This document shows positions 1 to 7,415 of a stretch of DNA of 27,523 nucleotides, piece after piece (the first letter of the stretch is position 1; the number at the start of each line of letters is the position of its first letter). The notes beneath the pieces are model-generated. The model made no database searches and was not told where the DNA came from. It saw only the letters and a program-made list of their open reading frames with translations. Both the position numbers and the translations under genes were made by a program. This DNA comes from JAENVT01 sp040005915 (GTDB lineage: Bacteria; Actinomycetota; Acidimicrobiia; Acidimicrobiales; Ilumatobacteraceae): assembly GCA_040005915.1 (NCBI GenBank), contig JBDTYA010000349.1, positions 1-27,523 on the forward strand, given 5' to 3'.

Positions 1-564
1 GGCGCCGGTTCGGTGGCCGCAGCGTGTCGGGCCGCCCTCGCCGACGGTTGTCGCACGGGCGTCGACTACGAAGGCGAGTACCGCGTCGACTGGACCGAAC
101 ACCTCGGCGAGCCCGGCGTCGAGAACCCGGTGATCCACTCGACGTTCGGCTACGCCGCCCAGCTCGTCGTCGTCGATCCCGCCACCGGCACCATCGAGCG
201 GGTCGTGGCCGCCCACGACGTCGGGCGGGCGGTGAACCCGATGCTGTGCGAAGGACAGATCGAAGGCAGCGTGCACATGGGCCTCGGGTACGCGCTGACC
301 GAGGACTTTCCCTCGGATCCGGCCACCGGTTTCCCCACCAACATGACCCTTCGTTCGCTCGGCATCCTGCGCGCCAAGGACGTCCCGCCGATCGAGGTGC
401 ATCTGGTCGAAGTCCCCCAACCGAAGTCGCCGTACGGCATCAAGGGGGTCGGCGAGATCGGTCTCGTGCCGACGGCCCCGGCAGTCGCCGCCGCGCTCCG
501 TGACTACGACGGTCAGTGGCGCACCACCCTGCCGATGCGACCGAAGTTCGCCACCGACGACTGA
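1..564 (+). CDS. Xanthine dehydrogenase-type molybdopterin subunit, C-terminal fragment
   Basis: The frame is open from the first base and ends at TGA 562-564, so only the last 187 residues are present. They match the C-terminal part of the molybdenum-cofactor subunit of the xanthine dehydrogenase/aldehyde oxidase family. Visible landmarks are AHDVGRAVNPMLCEGQIEG, the HMGLGYALTE segment and IKGVGEIGLVPTAPAVAAAL. The Glu of the GVGEIG motif is the catalytic base near molybdenum in this family. These enzymes hydroxylate purines or aldehydes with water as oxygen source and work with FAD and 2Fe-2S subunits or domains, which must lie upstream of this window. The true substrate cannot be told from this fragment. 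The gene converges on the GntR regulator, with 16 bp between the stops. Confidence 0.85.
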   Translation, partial: GAGSVAAACRAALADGCRTGVDYEGEYRVDWTEHLGEPGVENPVIHSTFGYAAQLVVVDPATGTIERVVAAHDVGRAVNPMLCEGQIEGSVHMGLGYALTEDFPSDPATGFPTNMTLRSLGILRAKDVPPIEVHLVEVPQPKSPYGIKGVGEIGLVPTAPAVAAALRDYDGQWRTTLPMRPKFATDD

Positions 565-580
565 GCTACCGCGTGAGGCG

Positions 581-1279
581 TCAGGCGACGTCGGCGTCGT
601 TGGCACTGAGGACCGTGCGGAACCAGGTCTCTGTGGTCGACACATGCACCAGTGCGGCGGCTTCGGCGAGTCCCGGATCGCGGGCGCGCAACGCGGCGAG
701 GATCGCGGCGTGTTCGGAGATCGTTCGCTCTGTCGCGCCTGCCTCGATCACGCCGCGCCATGCACGGCCGCGAGTCGTGCGGCTGGAGACGCCGTTCAAC
801 ATCGAGGCCAGGGTCGAGTTGCCGCTGGCGGTGGCCACCAGGTGGTGGAACTCCTCGTCGAACTCCACCAGCTCCTGATGTGAGGCGATAGACATCCGAT
901 GTAAGCAGGCCTCGAGTTGATCCAGCGTGGCTTCGGTGATTCGTGTGGCGGCCATCGCCGTGGCCGCCGGCTCGAGGATCCGGCGCACCTGCACCAGTTC
1001 CAGGGTGAAACCATGCTGCAACAGGTCGGCTGCGGCGCCGATCCCGGCGAGCAGCAGCTCGGGACGCAGGCTGGTGACGAACGTGCCATCGCCGCGGCGA
1101 ACGTCGAGGACCCGTGCAGTGACCAGCGCGCGGACGGCCTCGCGGACGGTGCTGCGGCTGGTACCGAGCGACTCGGCGAGCTCGGCTTCAGGCGGTAGGC
1201 GCTGGCCTGGCACCAGGCTCCCGCTGGTGATGAGCATCCGGACCTGCTCGATGGCGGCTTCGGTCAACGGCGCTCCCAC
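581..1279 (-). CDS. GntR-family (FadR/FCD subfamily) transcriptional regulator of the fucose-type operon
   Basis: A 232-residue regulator. The N-terminal winged helix (about residues 5-70) contains LVPGQRLPPEAELAESLGTS and the recognition-helix segment STVREAVRALV. The C-terminal helical FCD effector domain follows, with candidate metal ligands in FDEEFHHLV, SEHAAI and ALVHVS. FCD regulators usually bind a sugar acid or other carboxylate and release DNA. I choose GTG at 1279 because AGGAGG (1289-1294 on this strand) lies 9 nt upstream. An ATG at 1324 is in frame but has no ribosome site, and the added peptide contains the translated Shine-Dalgarno (ERRSSN). The gene is divergent from the sugar importer and catabolic operon, and a dyad lies in the shared promoter region. 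An effector such as L-fuconate or 2-keto-3-deoxy-L-fuconate is inferred, not shown. Confidence 0.88.
   Translation of the reverse strand: MGAPLTEAAIEQVRMLITSGSLVPGQRLPPEAELAESLGTSRSTVREAVRALVTARVLDVRRGDGTFVTSLRPELLLAGIGAAADLLQHGFTLELVQVRRILEPAATAMAATRITEATLDQLEACLHRMSIASHQELVEFDEEFHHLVATASGNSTLASMLNGVSSRTTRGRAWRGVIEAGATERTISEHAAILAALRARDPGLAEAAALVHVSTTETWFRTVLSANDADVA
890..902. promoter_or_regulatory. Intragenic copy of the putative GntR operator
   Basis: The 13-mer agacatccgatgt is identical to bases 1319-1331 in the promoter region. Its core at 892-902 is a perfect 5-1-5 dyad, ACATC-C-GATGT. It lies inside the regulator's own coding sequence, about 430 bp from the promoter copy. Whether it is bound is unknown. 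The outer A/T pair seen in the promoter copy is missing here. Confidence 0.4.
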
Positions 1280-1317
1280 GTTGCTTGACCTCCTTTCACC
1301 CTTTTCGAACCCAGGAC

Positions 1318-1346
1318 TAGACATCCGATGTTTGAGCGTTTATTGT
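1318..1346 (+). promoter_or_regulatory. Promoter of the sugar-import/fuconate operon
   Basis: TAGACA (1318-1323, five of six bases of TTGACA) is followed after exactly 17 bp by TATTGT (1341-1346), which fits the actinobacterial TANNNT -10 box. Transcription would start near 1353, giving a leader of about 50 nt with a G-rich ribosome site (GGGGGG, 1391-1396) before ATG 1404. The -35 box overlaps the dyad at 1319-1333, the geometry expected for repression by steric block. Confidence 0.6.
1319..1333. promoter_or_regulatory. Putative GntR/FCD operator (ANACATCNGATGTNT)
   Basis: The dyad ACATC-C-GATGT (1321-1331) is perfect around base 1326 and is extended by a further A/T pair at 1319/1333. It lies between the divergent regulator and operon genes, overlaps the operon -35 box, and lies just downstream of a near-consensus minus-strand -10 (TACAAT, 1342-1347) for the regulator. 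One bound dimer could therefore control both directions. Odd-centred short dyads in such divergent regions are typical of FadR-subfamily regulators. Binding by this protein is inferred from position. Confidence 0.6.
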
Positions 1347-1347
1347 A
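1342..1347 (-). promoter_or_regulatory. -10 box of the GntR regulator gene
   Basis: On the minus strand this reads TACAAT, close to consensus. Transcription starting about 7 nt downstream would give a leader of roughly 55 nt that includes the dyad and the AGGAGG at 1289-1294 before GTG 1279. No convincing -35 box is visible. It shares five bases with the oppositely directed TATTGT box, so the two promoters probably exclude each other. Confidence 0.45.
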
Positions 1348-1403
1348 CGACCTGGCGCCGCATCGGGCGACGCATGGGGAACCGTACCCGGGGGGGCGAC
1401 ACG

Positions 1404-2474
1404 ATGACCAACCTGGCGAGCGTTGTGCCAACGGATGCTTCGATCGCGACGCCGCCGGAACCGCGCGACCTCTCCGACGAGCGGCAACAGCGCCGGTTCC
1501 GGCTGCTGCGACTGGCTCTCGGCGTGATTCGGCTGGGACCGATCCTGATGCTGGCCGGACTCGTCGTCGCGATGGCTCTGCTGTCGCCCGTGTTCTTGAC
1601 AACCGGCAACGCCAACAACGTCCTTGCCCAGACGGCCGCGATCGCCGTGCTCGCAATCGGCCAGCTGATGGTCATCCTCACCCGTGGCATCGACCTGTCC
1701 GTCGGCTCGACCCTGGCGCTCGCATCGGTCGTCGGTGCGATCGTGTATTCGCACGGCGGCTCGGGCTTCGTGGTCATCGTGGTCATGCTCGCGACCGGCG
1801 CGGCAGTCGGCCTCGTCAACGGCGGCGTGTATGTGTGGGGACGCCTGCCGCATCCGTTCATCATCACGCTCGCCACGCTCAGCATCGCCCGCGGCCTTGC
1901 CCTCCAGCTGTCGGGCGGGCAGCCCAAGCGGGGGGTCCCGTCGATCGTCAAGACCATCGGTAACTCATCGTTCCACTGGGTGCCCTACTCGGCGATCCTC
2001 GTGGCTGGGATCGGACTGCTCTTTGCAGGCATGTTGGCCCGCATGGTCTGGGGCCGCTGGATGTACGCGACCGGCGGGAATCCAGAGGCCGCCCGCCGAA
2101 CCGGGATCCCGGTGCGTTCGGTGCTGATCTCGGTGTACGTGCTCTGCGGATTGCTGGCGGGCGTCGCCGCGATCATCACCTCCGGCAGGCTCAATGCCGG
2201 CTCGCCGACCGCCGGCAATCTCGCCGAGCTCGATTCGATCGCGGCGGTGATCATCGGTGGTGCCAGCTTCCTCGGCGGCCGCGGCAACGTCGCCAACGCC
2301 CTGGTCGGCGCGTTGATGATCGGAGTGATCCGCAATGGCATGAACCTGTTGAACGTCGGAGCGTTCCTGCAACCGATCGTCATCGGTGTCGTCATCGTGC
2401 TGGCTGTCGAGAGCGACGTGCTGCGAGGTCGCCTCGAGGAGCGGTTCCGCGTGATGCAGGCGGCGTTGTCATGA
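1404..2474 (+). CDS. Ribose-type (CUT2) sugar ABC transporter permease
   Basis: A 356-residue integral membrane protein of the RbsC/BPD_transp_2 family, the channel half of a monosaccharide importer. A cytoplasmic N-terminal tail of about 45 residues precedes many hydrophobic segments. Family landmarks are ILTRGIDLSVGSTLALASVVGA, the coupling region GNPEAARRTGIPV, and LDSIAAVIIGGASFLGGRGNVANALVGAL. ATG 1404 is preferred because a G-run lies about 8 nt upstream; the in-frame ATG at 1374 has none. It is first in the operon and its end overlaps the ATPase start (ATGA). The adjacent L-fuconate dehydratase suggests L-fucose or a related deoxy-sugar as cargo, but this is inference from context. Confidence 0.9.
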   Translation: MTNLASVVPTDASIATPPEPRDLSDERQQRRFRLLRLALGVIRLGPILMLAGLVVAMALLSPVFLTTGNANNVLAQTAAIAVLAIGQLMVILTRGIDLSVGSTLALASVVGAIVYSHGGSGFVVIVVMLATGAAVGLVNGGVYVWGRLPHPFIITLATLSIARGLALQLSGGQPKRGVPSIVKTIGNSSFHWVPYSAILVAGIGLLFAGMLARMVWGRWMYATGGNPEAARRTGIPVRSVLISVYVLCGLLAGVAAIITSGRLNAGSPTAGNLAELDSIAAVIIGGASFLGGRGNVANALVGALMIGVIRNGMNLLNVGAFLQPIVIGVVIVLAVESDVLRGRLEERFRVMQAALS

Positions 2475-3271
2475 ACGAATCGCGTGCGAACGATCTCAAC
2501 GGTGCGCCGGCGCTGTCGGTGCGCGGCGCGACGAAGCGGTTCGGTGCGGTCCTGGCGCTGGACTCCCTCGATCTCGACGTGCGCCACGGCGAGGTCGTGG
2601 CGATCCTGGGCGACAACGGAGCCGGCAAGTCGACTCTGATCAAGTGCATCAGCGGGGTCCACCGCTTCGACGTCGGAGAGATCTTGATCGACGGGCAGCC
2701 GGCCACCATCAACTCGCCGGCCGCAGCGCGCGGGTACGGGATCGAGACCGTGTACCAGGACCTGGCACTGTTCGACAACCTTGGGCCCTCCGCCAACTTC
2801 TTCGCCGGCCGCGAGGACGCCGGGCCACGATGGCTACCCAGACCGGTGCGTGTCCTACGTCGCCGATCGATGCTCGACTCGACGGTCGACGTGCTGGAGC
2901 GGCTGCAGGTGTCGTTGCCCGACCGATCCGCTGCGGTCGGGTTGATGTCGGGCGGGCAGCGCCAGGTCATCGCCGTGGCGCGCGCCGCGGCTTTCGCATC
3001 GAAGGTGGTCATCCTCGACGAACCGACCGCTGCGCTCGGCCTGCGCGAGTCGAGGCGTGTGCTCGACCTCATCCTGCGCCTCCGGGCCGAGGGTCACGCA
3101 GTCATCGTCATCTCTCATGCACTCGATCACGTGACCGAGGTCGCGGACCGCGCCGTCGTCATGCGGCGCGGGCGCAAGGTCGGCGAAGAGATTCCCAGCC
3201 CCGACAGCCAGCAGCGAATCGTCGCCCTGATCGTCGGCACGTCAGCAGGAGCTGCCGCAAGTCCCCCATAA
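2471..3271 (+). CDS. Sugar ABC transporter ATP-binding protein, single-domain CUT2 type
   Basis: A 266-residue ATPase that powers the importer from the cytoplasmic face. Walker A is GDNGAGKST (residues 47-55), the Q-loop is in ETVYQDLALFDNL, the signature is LMSGGQRQ, Walker B is VVILDEPTAALG, and the switch His is in VIVISHALDHV. RbsA/XylG-type partners of CUT2 permeases are usually about 500 residues with two fused ABC domains. This one has a single domain, like FrcA-type proteins, and would act as a homodimer. The start overlaps the permease stop by 4 bp, which implies translational coupling. A gap of 108 bp separates it from the binding-protein gene. Confidence 0.92.
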   Translation: MNESRANDLNGAPALSVRGATKRFGAVLALDSLDLDVRHGEVVAILGDNGAGKSTLIKCISGVHRFDVGEILIDGQPATINSPAAARGYGIETVYQDLALFDNLGPSANFFAGREDAGPRWLPRPVRVLRRRSMLDSTVDVLERLQVSLPDRSAAVGLMSGGQRQVIAVARAAAFASKVVILDEPTAALGLRESRRVLDLILRLRAEGHAVIVISHALDHVTEVADRAVVMRRGRKVGEEIPSPDSQQRIVALIVGTSAGAAASPP

Positions 3272-3379
3272 CCACCAGCCCGGCGCCCGCCGGTCATCGA
3301 GAAGAAGACAACACGCCGACAGACCCTTGGTCTCACGCGCCCCAACGGCACCCGCCGCACACCACAAGGAGAAAAGAAC
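3272..3379 (+). other. Intercistronic spacer before the binding-protein gene
   Basis: This is the only sizeable gap inside the operon. It has a small GC dyad (CCGGCG 3280-3285 / CGCCGG 3288-3293) soon after the ATPase stop and a strong ribosome site, AAGGAG (about 3366), before ATG 3380. Such spacers often allow the binding protein to be made in excess over the membrane components. No convincing internal promoter or gene was seen. Confidence 0.4.
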
Positions 3380-4423
3380 ATGAAGCGAATGACACGACTC
3401 GCACCGCTGTTGCTGTGCGCGACCATTGGGATGGTCGCCGCGTCTTGCGGAAGCGACAGTTCGTCCAGCAGTGCCACGACGGCTGCGGCCGCAGCACCCG
3501 CGGCGACGGACGCAGCATCTTCGGCGACCGACGGGGCACCCGCGGCGACCGACGCGGCGCCCGGCACCGCTGCGGCCGGTGGGACCAGCAAGATCGGCTT
3601 CATCACGAAGTTCCCGGTCGACTTCTACGACACCATGGTCGACGCCGCCAAGGAATGGAACAAGGATCACCCTGACGTGGAGATGATCTACGCGCAGGGC
3701 GCCAGTGGCACCGACGACGAAGGCGAGATCGCCGCGATCGAATCGATGATCACCCAGGGCGTCAAGGCCATCGTGATCACGCCGACGAGCCCCAACGTGC
3801 AGGATGCGTTGCAGAAGGCGGTCGATGGCGGCATCAAGGTGATCCTCGTCGACAACGACATCCCCGGCTGGGACGGCAAGACGGCCTTGGTCGCCACCGA
3901 CAATCTCGCCGGCGGCGTGCTGGCGGGCAAGTACCTCGCCGGTCAGTTGAAGGCCGGCGACACGGTGGCAATCCTGGAGGGCGTCGCTGGTGCCCCATCG
4001 CTGCAGCAGCGAGTCGACGGGTTCAAGACCGGCCTCGGCGACGGGTTCAAGATCGTCGCCTCTCTGCCGACCGACTGTGATCAGACGAAGGGTCTGAACG
4101 CCGCACAGGACATCCTCACCGCCAATCCCGACGTCTCGGTGATCTACGGCGCCTGTGGCCCTCCGATCCTCGGTGCCATCGAATCGGTCGCCAACGCCAG
4201 CAAGAAGCCCCTGCTGGTCGGCTTCGATGCCGGACCAGATGAGGTCGCCGCCATCGTCGCCGGTACCGAACTGGCATCGGTGGCCCAGTTCCCGGCAAAG
4301 ATGGGCTCCGATGGTGCACAAGCAGCGCTCGATGCGATCACTGACGGCAAGACGGTCGCCCCCAATATCGACACTGGTACAGCGATGGTCACGAAGGAGA
4401 ACGCCGCCGACTTCGGCGGCTGA
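3380..4423 (+). CDS. Sugar-binding lipoprotein of the ribose-type importer
   Basis: A 347-residue periplasmic-binding-protein-like lipoprotein (Peripla_BP_4, RbsB-like). A basic, hydrophobic signal peptide ends in the lipobox VAAS-C with Cys23, so it would be tethered to the outer face of the cytoplasmic membrane. A Ser/Ala/Thr-rich linker (residues 24-65) contains three heptad copies. The folded domain starts near KIGFITKFPVDFYDTMVDAAKEW. Other landmarks are ITPTSPNVQDALQKAVDGG, VILVDNDIPG, and the hinge-region segment GFDAGPDEVAAI. AAGGAG lies just upstream. Within the operon it delivers the sugar to the permease/ATPase. Specificity for L-fucose is inferred from the downstream enzymes; the pocket residues were not assigned. 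Confidence 0.9.
   Translation: MKRMTRLAPLLLCATIGMVAASCGSDSSSSSATTAAAAAPAATDAASSATDGAPAATDAAPGTAAAGGTSKIGFITKFPVDFYDTMVDAAKEWNKDHPDVEMIYAQGASGTDDEGEIAAIESMITQGVKAIVITPTSPNVQDALQKAVDGGIKVILVDNDIPGWDGKTALVATDNLAGGVLAGKYLAGQLKAGDTVAILEGVAGAPSLQQRVDGFKTGLGDGFKIVASLPTDCDQTKGLNAAQDILTANPDVSVIYGACGPPILGAIESVANASKKPLLVGFDAGPDEVAAIVAGTELASVAQFPAKMGSDGAQAALDAITDGKTVAPNIDTGTAMVTKENAADFGG
3497..3559 (+). repeat. Three 21-nt tandem repeats encoding a lipoprotein linker
   Basis: Three in-frame units (3497-3517, 3518-3538, 3539-3559) encode the heptad (P/S)(A/S)ATD(A/G)A. The unit length keeps the frame, so gain or loss of copies would only change linker length between the lipid anchor and the binding domain. 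Confidence 0.75.
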
Positions 4424-4432
4424 GCTCACACA

Positions 4433-5737
4433 ATGACCCACATCACAACACTCGAGGTCATCGACGTCCGGTTCCCGACCTCGCGGGGCCTCGACGGGTC
4501 GGACGCGATGAACCCCGAGCCCGACTACTCCGCGGCATACGTCGTGTTGGGCACGAGTGATCCCGACGTCGTCGGCTACTCGTTGCTCTTCACGACCGGC
4601 CGTGGCAACGACGTCGCCTGTGCCGCAGTGCGTGCCCTGGCTCCGTACGTCGTCGGTCGCGACGTCGCTGACCTGACCGGGGATGTGGGCGTGCTGGCGC
4701 GCCAGCTGACGTGGGACGGTCAATTGCGATGGCTGGGCCCGGAGAAGGGTGTCATGCACATGGCCATCGGGGCGGTGGTGAACGCAGCGTGGGACATGCG
4801 CTGCCGCCTCGATGGCCAGCCGCTGTGGCGGGTGCTCGCGTCTCTGTCGCCCGAGGAGATCGTGCGGCAGATCGACTTCACGTACATCGATGACGCGATC
4901 ACGCCTGCCGAGGCACTCGCACTTCTCGAAGCCGCCGAACCGGGTCGCGCGGCGCGCATCGCTGCGCTCGAAGCCGACGGCCTGCCGGCGTACACGACGT
5001 CCGCGGGCTGGATCGGCTACGCCGACGAGAAGGTCGATCGTCTGGTGCGTGAGGCGATCGCCGACGGCTTCACGATGTTGAAGTTGAAGGTCGGATCCGA
5101 CGTCGATTCCGATGTTCGCCGAATGCGCGTCGCCCGGCTCGCTGCGGGCGAAGGGGCCAAGATCGCGGTCGACGCGAACCAGCGATGGGGTGTCGGCCAA
5201 GCCATCGAGTGGATGGGCAAGCTGGCACCCTTCGACCCGTACTGGATCGAGGAGCCGACTTCGCCCGACGACGTGATCGGCCATCGGGCAATCCGACAGG
5301 CGGTGCTCCCGATCCGTGTGGCCACCGGCGAGCACGTCCAGAACAAGGTGATCTTCAAGCAGATGCTGCAGGCGGAGGCGATCGATGTCGTGCAGATCGA
5401 CGCCTGTCGCGTCGGCGGAGTCAACGAGAACCTCGCCATCATCCTGCTCGCCGCCAAGTTCGGTGTACCGGTGTGCCCTCACGCAGGTGGTGTCGGGCTG
5501 TGCGAGATGGTCCAGCACCTGGCGATGTTCGACTTCGTCGCGGTCAGCGGAACATCGCAGAACCGGTGGATCGAATTCGTCGATCATCTGCACGAGCACT
5601 TCACGGATCCCGTCGTGATCGTCGGTGGTCGGTATCGAGCTCCGACCGGGCCCGGCGCCGGCGCACAGATGCACGAGGCATCCATTGCCGAGTATCGGTT
5701 CCCCGACGGCCCGGCGTGGGCCGCGCCCACCGAGTGA
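4433..5737 (+). CDS. fucD: L-fuconate dehydratase (enolase superfamily)
   Basis: A 434-residue mandelate-racemase-group enolase-superfamily enzyme that dehydrates L-fuconate to 2-keto-3-deoxy-L-fuconate in the cytoplasm. The specific family signature is strong: TTSAGWIGYADEKV, FTMLKLKVG (Lys217 and Lys219), AVDANQRWG (Asp247), WIEEP (Glu273), TGEH (Glu300) and CPHAGGVGLCE (His350). Asp247, Glu273 and Glu300 are the expected Mg ligands, and Lys219/His350 the expected acid-base pair. They align at one-residue offset with the numbering I recall for the Xanthomonas enzyme (K220, H351). Length is normal for the family. It starts 9 bp after the binding-protein stop, so it belongs to the import operon and is the best evidence for the sugar used. 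Related substrates such as D-arabinonate are possible. Confidence 0.93.
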   Translation: MTHITTLEVIDVRFPTSRGLDGSDAMNPEPDYSAAYVVLGTSDPDVVGYSLLFTTGRGNDVACAAVRALAPYVVGRDVADLTGDVGVLARQLTWDGQLRWLGPEKGVMHMAIGAVVNAAWDMRCRLDGQPLWRVLASLSPEEIVRQIDFTYIDDAITPAEALALLEAAEPGRAARIAALEADGLPAYTTSAGWIGYADEKVDRLVREAIADGFTMLKLKVGSDVDSDVRRMRVARLAAGEGAKIAVDANQRWGVGQAIEWMGKLAPFDPYWIEEPTSPDDVIGHRAIRQAVLPIRVATGEHVQNKVIFKQMLQAEAIDVVQIDACRVGGVNENLAIILLAAKFGVPVCPHAGGVGLCEMVQHLAMFDFVAVSGTSQNRWIEFVDHLHEHFTDPVVIVGGRYRAPTGPGAGAQMHEASIAEYRFPDGPAWAAPTE

Positions 5738-5750
5738 CTGTGCTTCCCGG

Positions 5751-6620
5751 TTGACGCCACGGATCGACGCTCATCATCATGTGTGGGACCTGGCCGTCCG
5801 CGACCAGCCGTGGATGGCGGCCGAGGCGATGGAACCGATACGCCGAAGTTTTGCGATCGGCGAGCTCATCGTCGAAGCACACGCCAACGGCTTCGGCTCC
5901 GGTGTCGTCGTGCAGTCGGTCACGGAGATCGCCGAGACCGAGGAACTCCTCGACCTTGCCGCCGGTACGCCGGAGGTGGCCGGCGTGGTCGGCTGGATCG
6001 ACCTGGGCGCGATCGATGTCGGCGATCAACTCGACCGTCTGCAGGCGATGGCGTCGGGACGGTGGCTTCGGGGGATCCGCAGCATGGTCCAATACCAACC
6101 GGACCCGGCCTGGCTGCAGCGCCCTGCGGTGGTCGCCGGAATGCGTGAGGTCGCTGGTCGTGGGCTGGTCAACGAGTTGCTGGTGTTGCCGCACCAACTC
6201 GAGCGGGTCATCGCTGCGGTGCACGAGGTTCCCGACGGTCGGTTCGTGCTGGACCACCTGGCCAAGCCGGAGATTGCGGAAGGGCGGTGGGACCCATGGG
6301 CGAGCGACCTCGCCGCTGTTGCGCAGTGCGCCAACGTCGTCGTCAAGCTCTCCGGGTTGGTGACCGAGGCGAACTGGTCGACGTGGTCGCCGGCGATCCT
6401 CCGCCCGTACGTCGACCGCGCGATCTGCGCCTTCGGCCCCGGTCGCGTCCTGTTCGGCAGCGACTGGCCGGTGTGCACGCTCGCGGCTTCGTATCGGCAG
6501 ATCGTCACGTTGGTCGAGGACCTCATCGCCGAGTTCTCGGCAGACGAGCAAGCTGCCATCTTCGGCGGGAACGCCGCAGCGACATACACACTCGACACAA
6601 CACTTTTGGAGGCATCATGA
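5751..6620 (+). CDS. Amidohydrolase, probable L-fuconolactonase
   Basis: A 289-residue COG3618-type amidohydrolase (TIM barrel). The N-terminal metal motif is RIDAHHHVWDL. Further landmarks are LRGIRSMVQ, RFVLDHLAKPEI, VVKLSGLVTEA and the late Asp in LFGSDWPVC. Members of this family open sugar lactones such as L-fucono-1,5-lactone and L-rhamnono-lactone. I place the start at TTG 5751, 13 bp after the dehydratase stop, because it begins directly before the conserved TPRIDAHHH. In-frame sequence further upstream overlaps the dehydratase and does not resemble the family. The 3' end overlaps the next gene (ATGA). It would supply L-fuconate to FucD. An exact substrate cannot be fixed from sequence. 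Confidence 0.85.
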   Translation: MTPRIDAHHHVWDLAVRDQPWMAAEAMEPIRRSFAIGELIVEAHANGFGSGVVVQSVTEIAETEELLDLAAGTPEVAGVVGWIDLGAIDVGDQLDRLQAMASGRWLRGIRSMVQYQPDPAWLQRPAVVAGMREVAGRGLVNELLVLPHQLERVIAAVHEVPDGRFVLDHLAKPEIAEGRWDPWASDLAAVAQCANVVVKLSGLVTEANWSTWSPAILRPYVDRAICAFGPGRVLFGSDWPVCTLAASYRQIVTLVEDLIAEFSADEQAAIFGGNAAATYTLDTTLLEAS

Positions 6621-7369
6621 CGCTCGAATTCGAAGGGCTCCGACTACTCGTCACCGGTGGCGCGTCGGGAATCGGCCATGCAGTCGCGACCGCGGCGATC
6701 GCCCGGGGTGCAGCGGTGACGGTCGTCGACCTCGATCCGTCGACCGCGCCGACCGGCGCGGTCTGCCATCGCGCCGACATCGCCGACGATGCCTCGGTCG
6801 CCGACGCAGTCGCCCATGGGGCCGAGGCGATGGGCGGTATCGACATCGTCATCAACAACGCCGGCATCGGGGCGCAGGGCACGGTCGAGACGAATCCGCT
6901 CGACGAGTGGCGTCACGTGTTCGAGGTGAACGTGTTCGGCATGGTCAGGGTCATGCGCGCTGCGCTGGTGCACCTACGACGCTCGGATCACGCCTCGGTG
7001 GTCAACACGTGCTCCATTGCGGCGACGGCGGGGCTGCCCGACCGTGCCCTGTACAGCGCGAGCAAGGGCGCCGTGCTGTCGTTGACCTTGGCCATGGCCG
7101 CCGACCACCTTCACGAAGGCATTCGGGTCAACTGCGTGAACCCGGGAACAGCCGACACACCGTGGGTCGCCAGGTTGCTCGATCGAGCCGCCGACCCTGC
7201 GTCGGAGCGGGCCGCCCTCGAGGCTCGTCAGCCGTCCGGTCGCCTGGTGACAGCGGAGGAGGTCGCTGCGGCGGTGCTGTATCTGGCCGGTCCGTCCGCC
7301 GGCGCGACGACGGGCACCTCCCTCGCCGTCGACGGCGGCATGGCCGGGTTGCGTCTACGCCCGCGTTGA
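6617..7369 (+). CDS. SDR-family dehydrogenase of the fucose-type pathway
   Basis: A 250-residue classical short-chain dehydrogenase. The cofactor motif is TGGASGIG, followed by VVDLD (an acidic residue favouring NAD+), NNAG, the catalytic Ser in NTCSIAA, and Tyr and Lys in ALYSASKG. The C-terminus is TTGTSLAVDGGMAGLRLRPR. GGAGG precedes ATG 6617, which overlaps the lactonase stop. In the non-phosphorylating L-fucose route two SDRs are used: L-fucose dehydrogenase (sugar to lactone) and 2-keto-3-deoxy-L-fuconate dehydrogenase (to the 2,4-diketo acid). Only one SDR is present here, and I cannot decide between the two roles; the resemblance I recall to actinobacterial fucose-operon SDRs does not separate them. 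Confidence 0.85.
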   Translation: MTLEFEGLRLLVTGGASGIGHAVATAAIARGAAVTVVDLDPSTAPTGAVCHRADIADDASVADAVAHGAEAMGGIDIVINNAGIGAQGTVETNPLDEWRHVFEVNVFGMVRVMRAALVHLRRSDHASVVNTCSIAATAGLPDRALYSASKGAVLSLTLAMAADHLHEGIRVNCVNPGTADTPWVARLLDRAADPASERAALEARQPSGRLVTAEEVAAAVLYLAGPSAGATTGTSLAVDGGMAGLRLRPR

Positions 7370-7400
7370 ACCCTGCCGCCCGAAATCGGCACCTGCCGCC

Positions 7401-7415
7401 TACGATCTTGCGTCG
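7401..7415 (+). promoter_or_regulatory. Leaderless promoter of the ProX-like gene
   Basis: TACGAT (7401-7406) fits TANNNT and is followed by 8 nt and then GTG 7415, so transcription would begin at or next to the start codon. No Shine-Dalgarno is present. The 9-mer CCTGCCGCC occurs twice just upstream (7372-7380 and 7392-7400), 20 bp apart. Confidence 0.55.

Noticed and set aside
1280..1324. ATG 1324 as start of the GntR regulator.
   Set aside because: No ribosome site precedes it, while AGGAGG lies 9 nt before GTG 1279. The extra peptide includes the translated Shine-Dalgarno.
3242..5674. An 810-residue open frame on the minus strand across the binding-protein and dehydratase genes.
   Set aside because: It is antisense to two well-supported genes, has Asp/Arg/His-rich nonsense composition and no recognisable domain. 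Long antisense frames are expected in GC-rich DNA.
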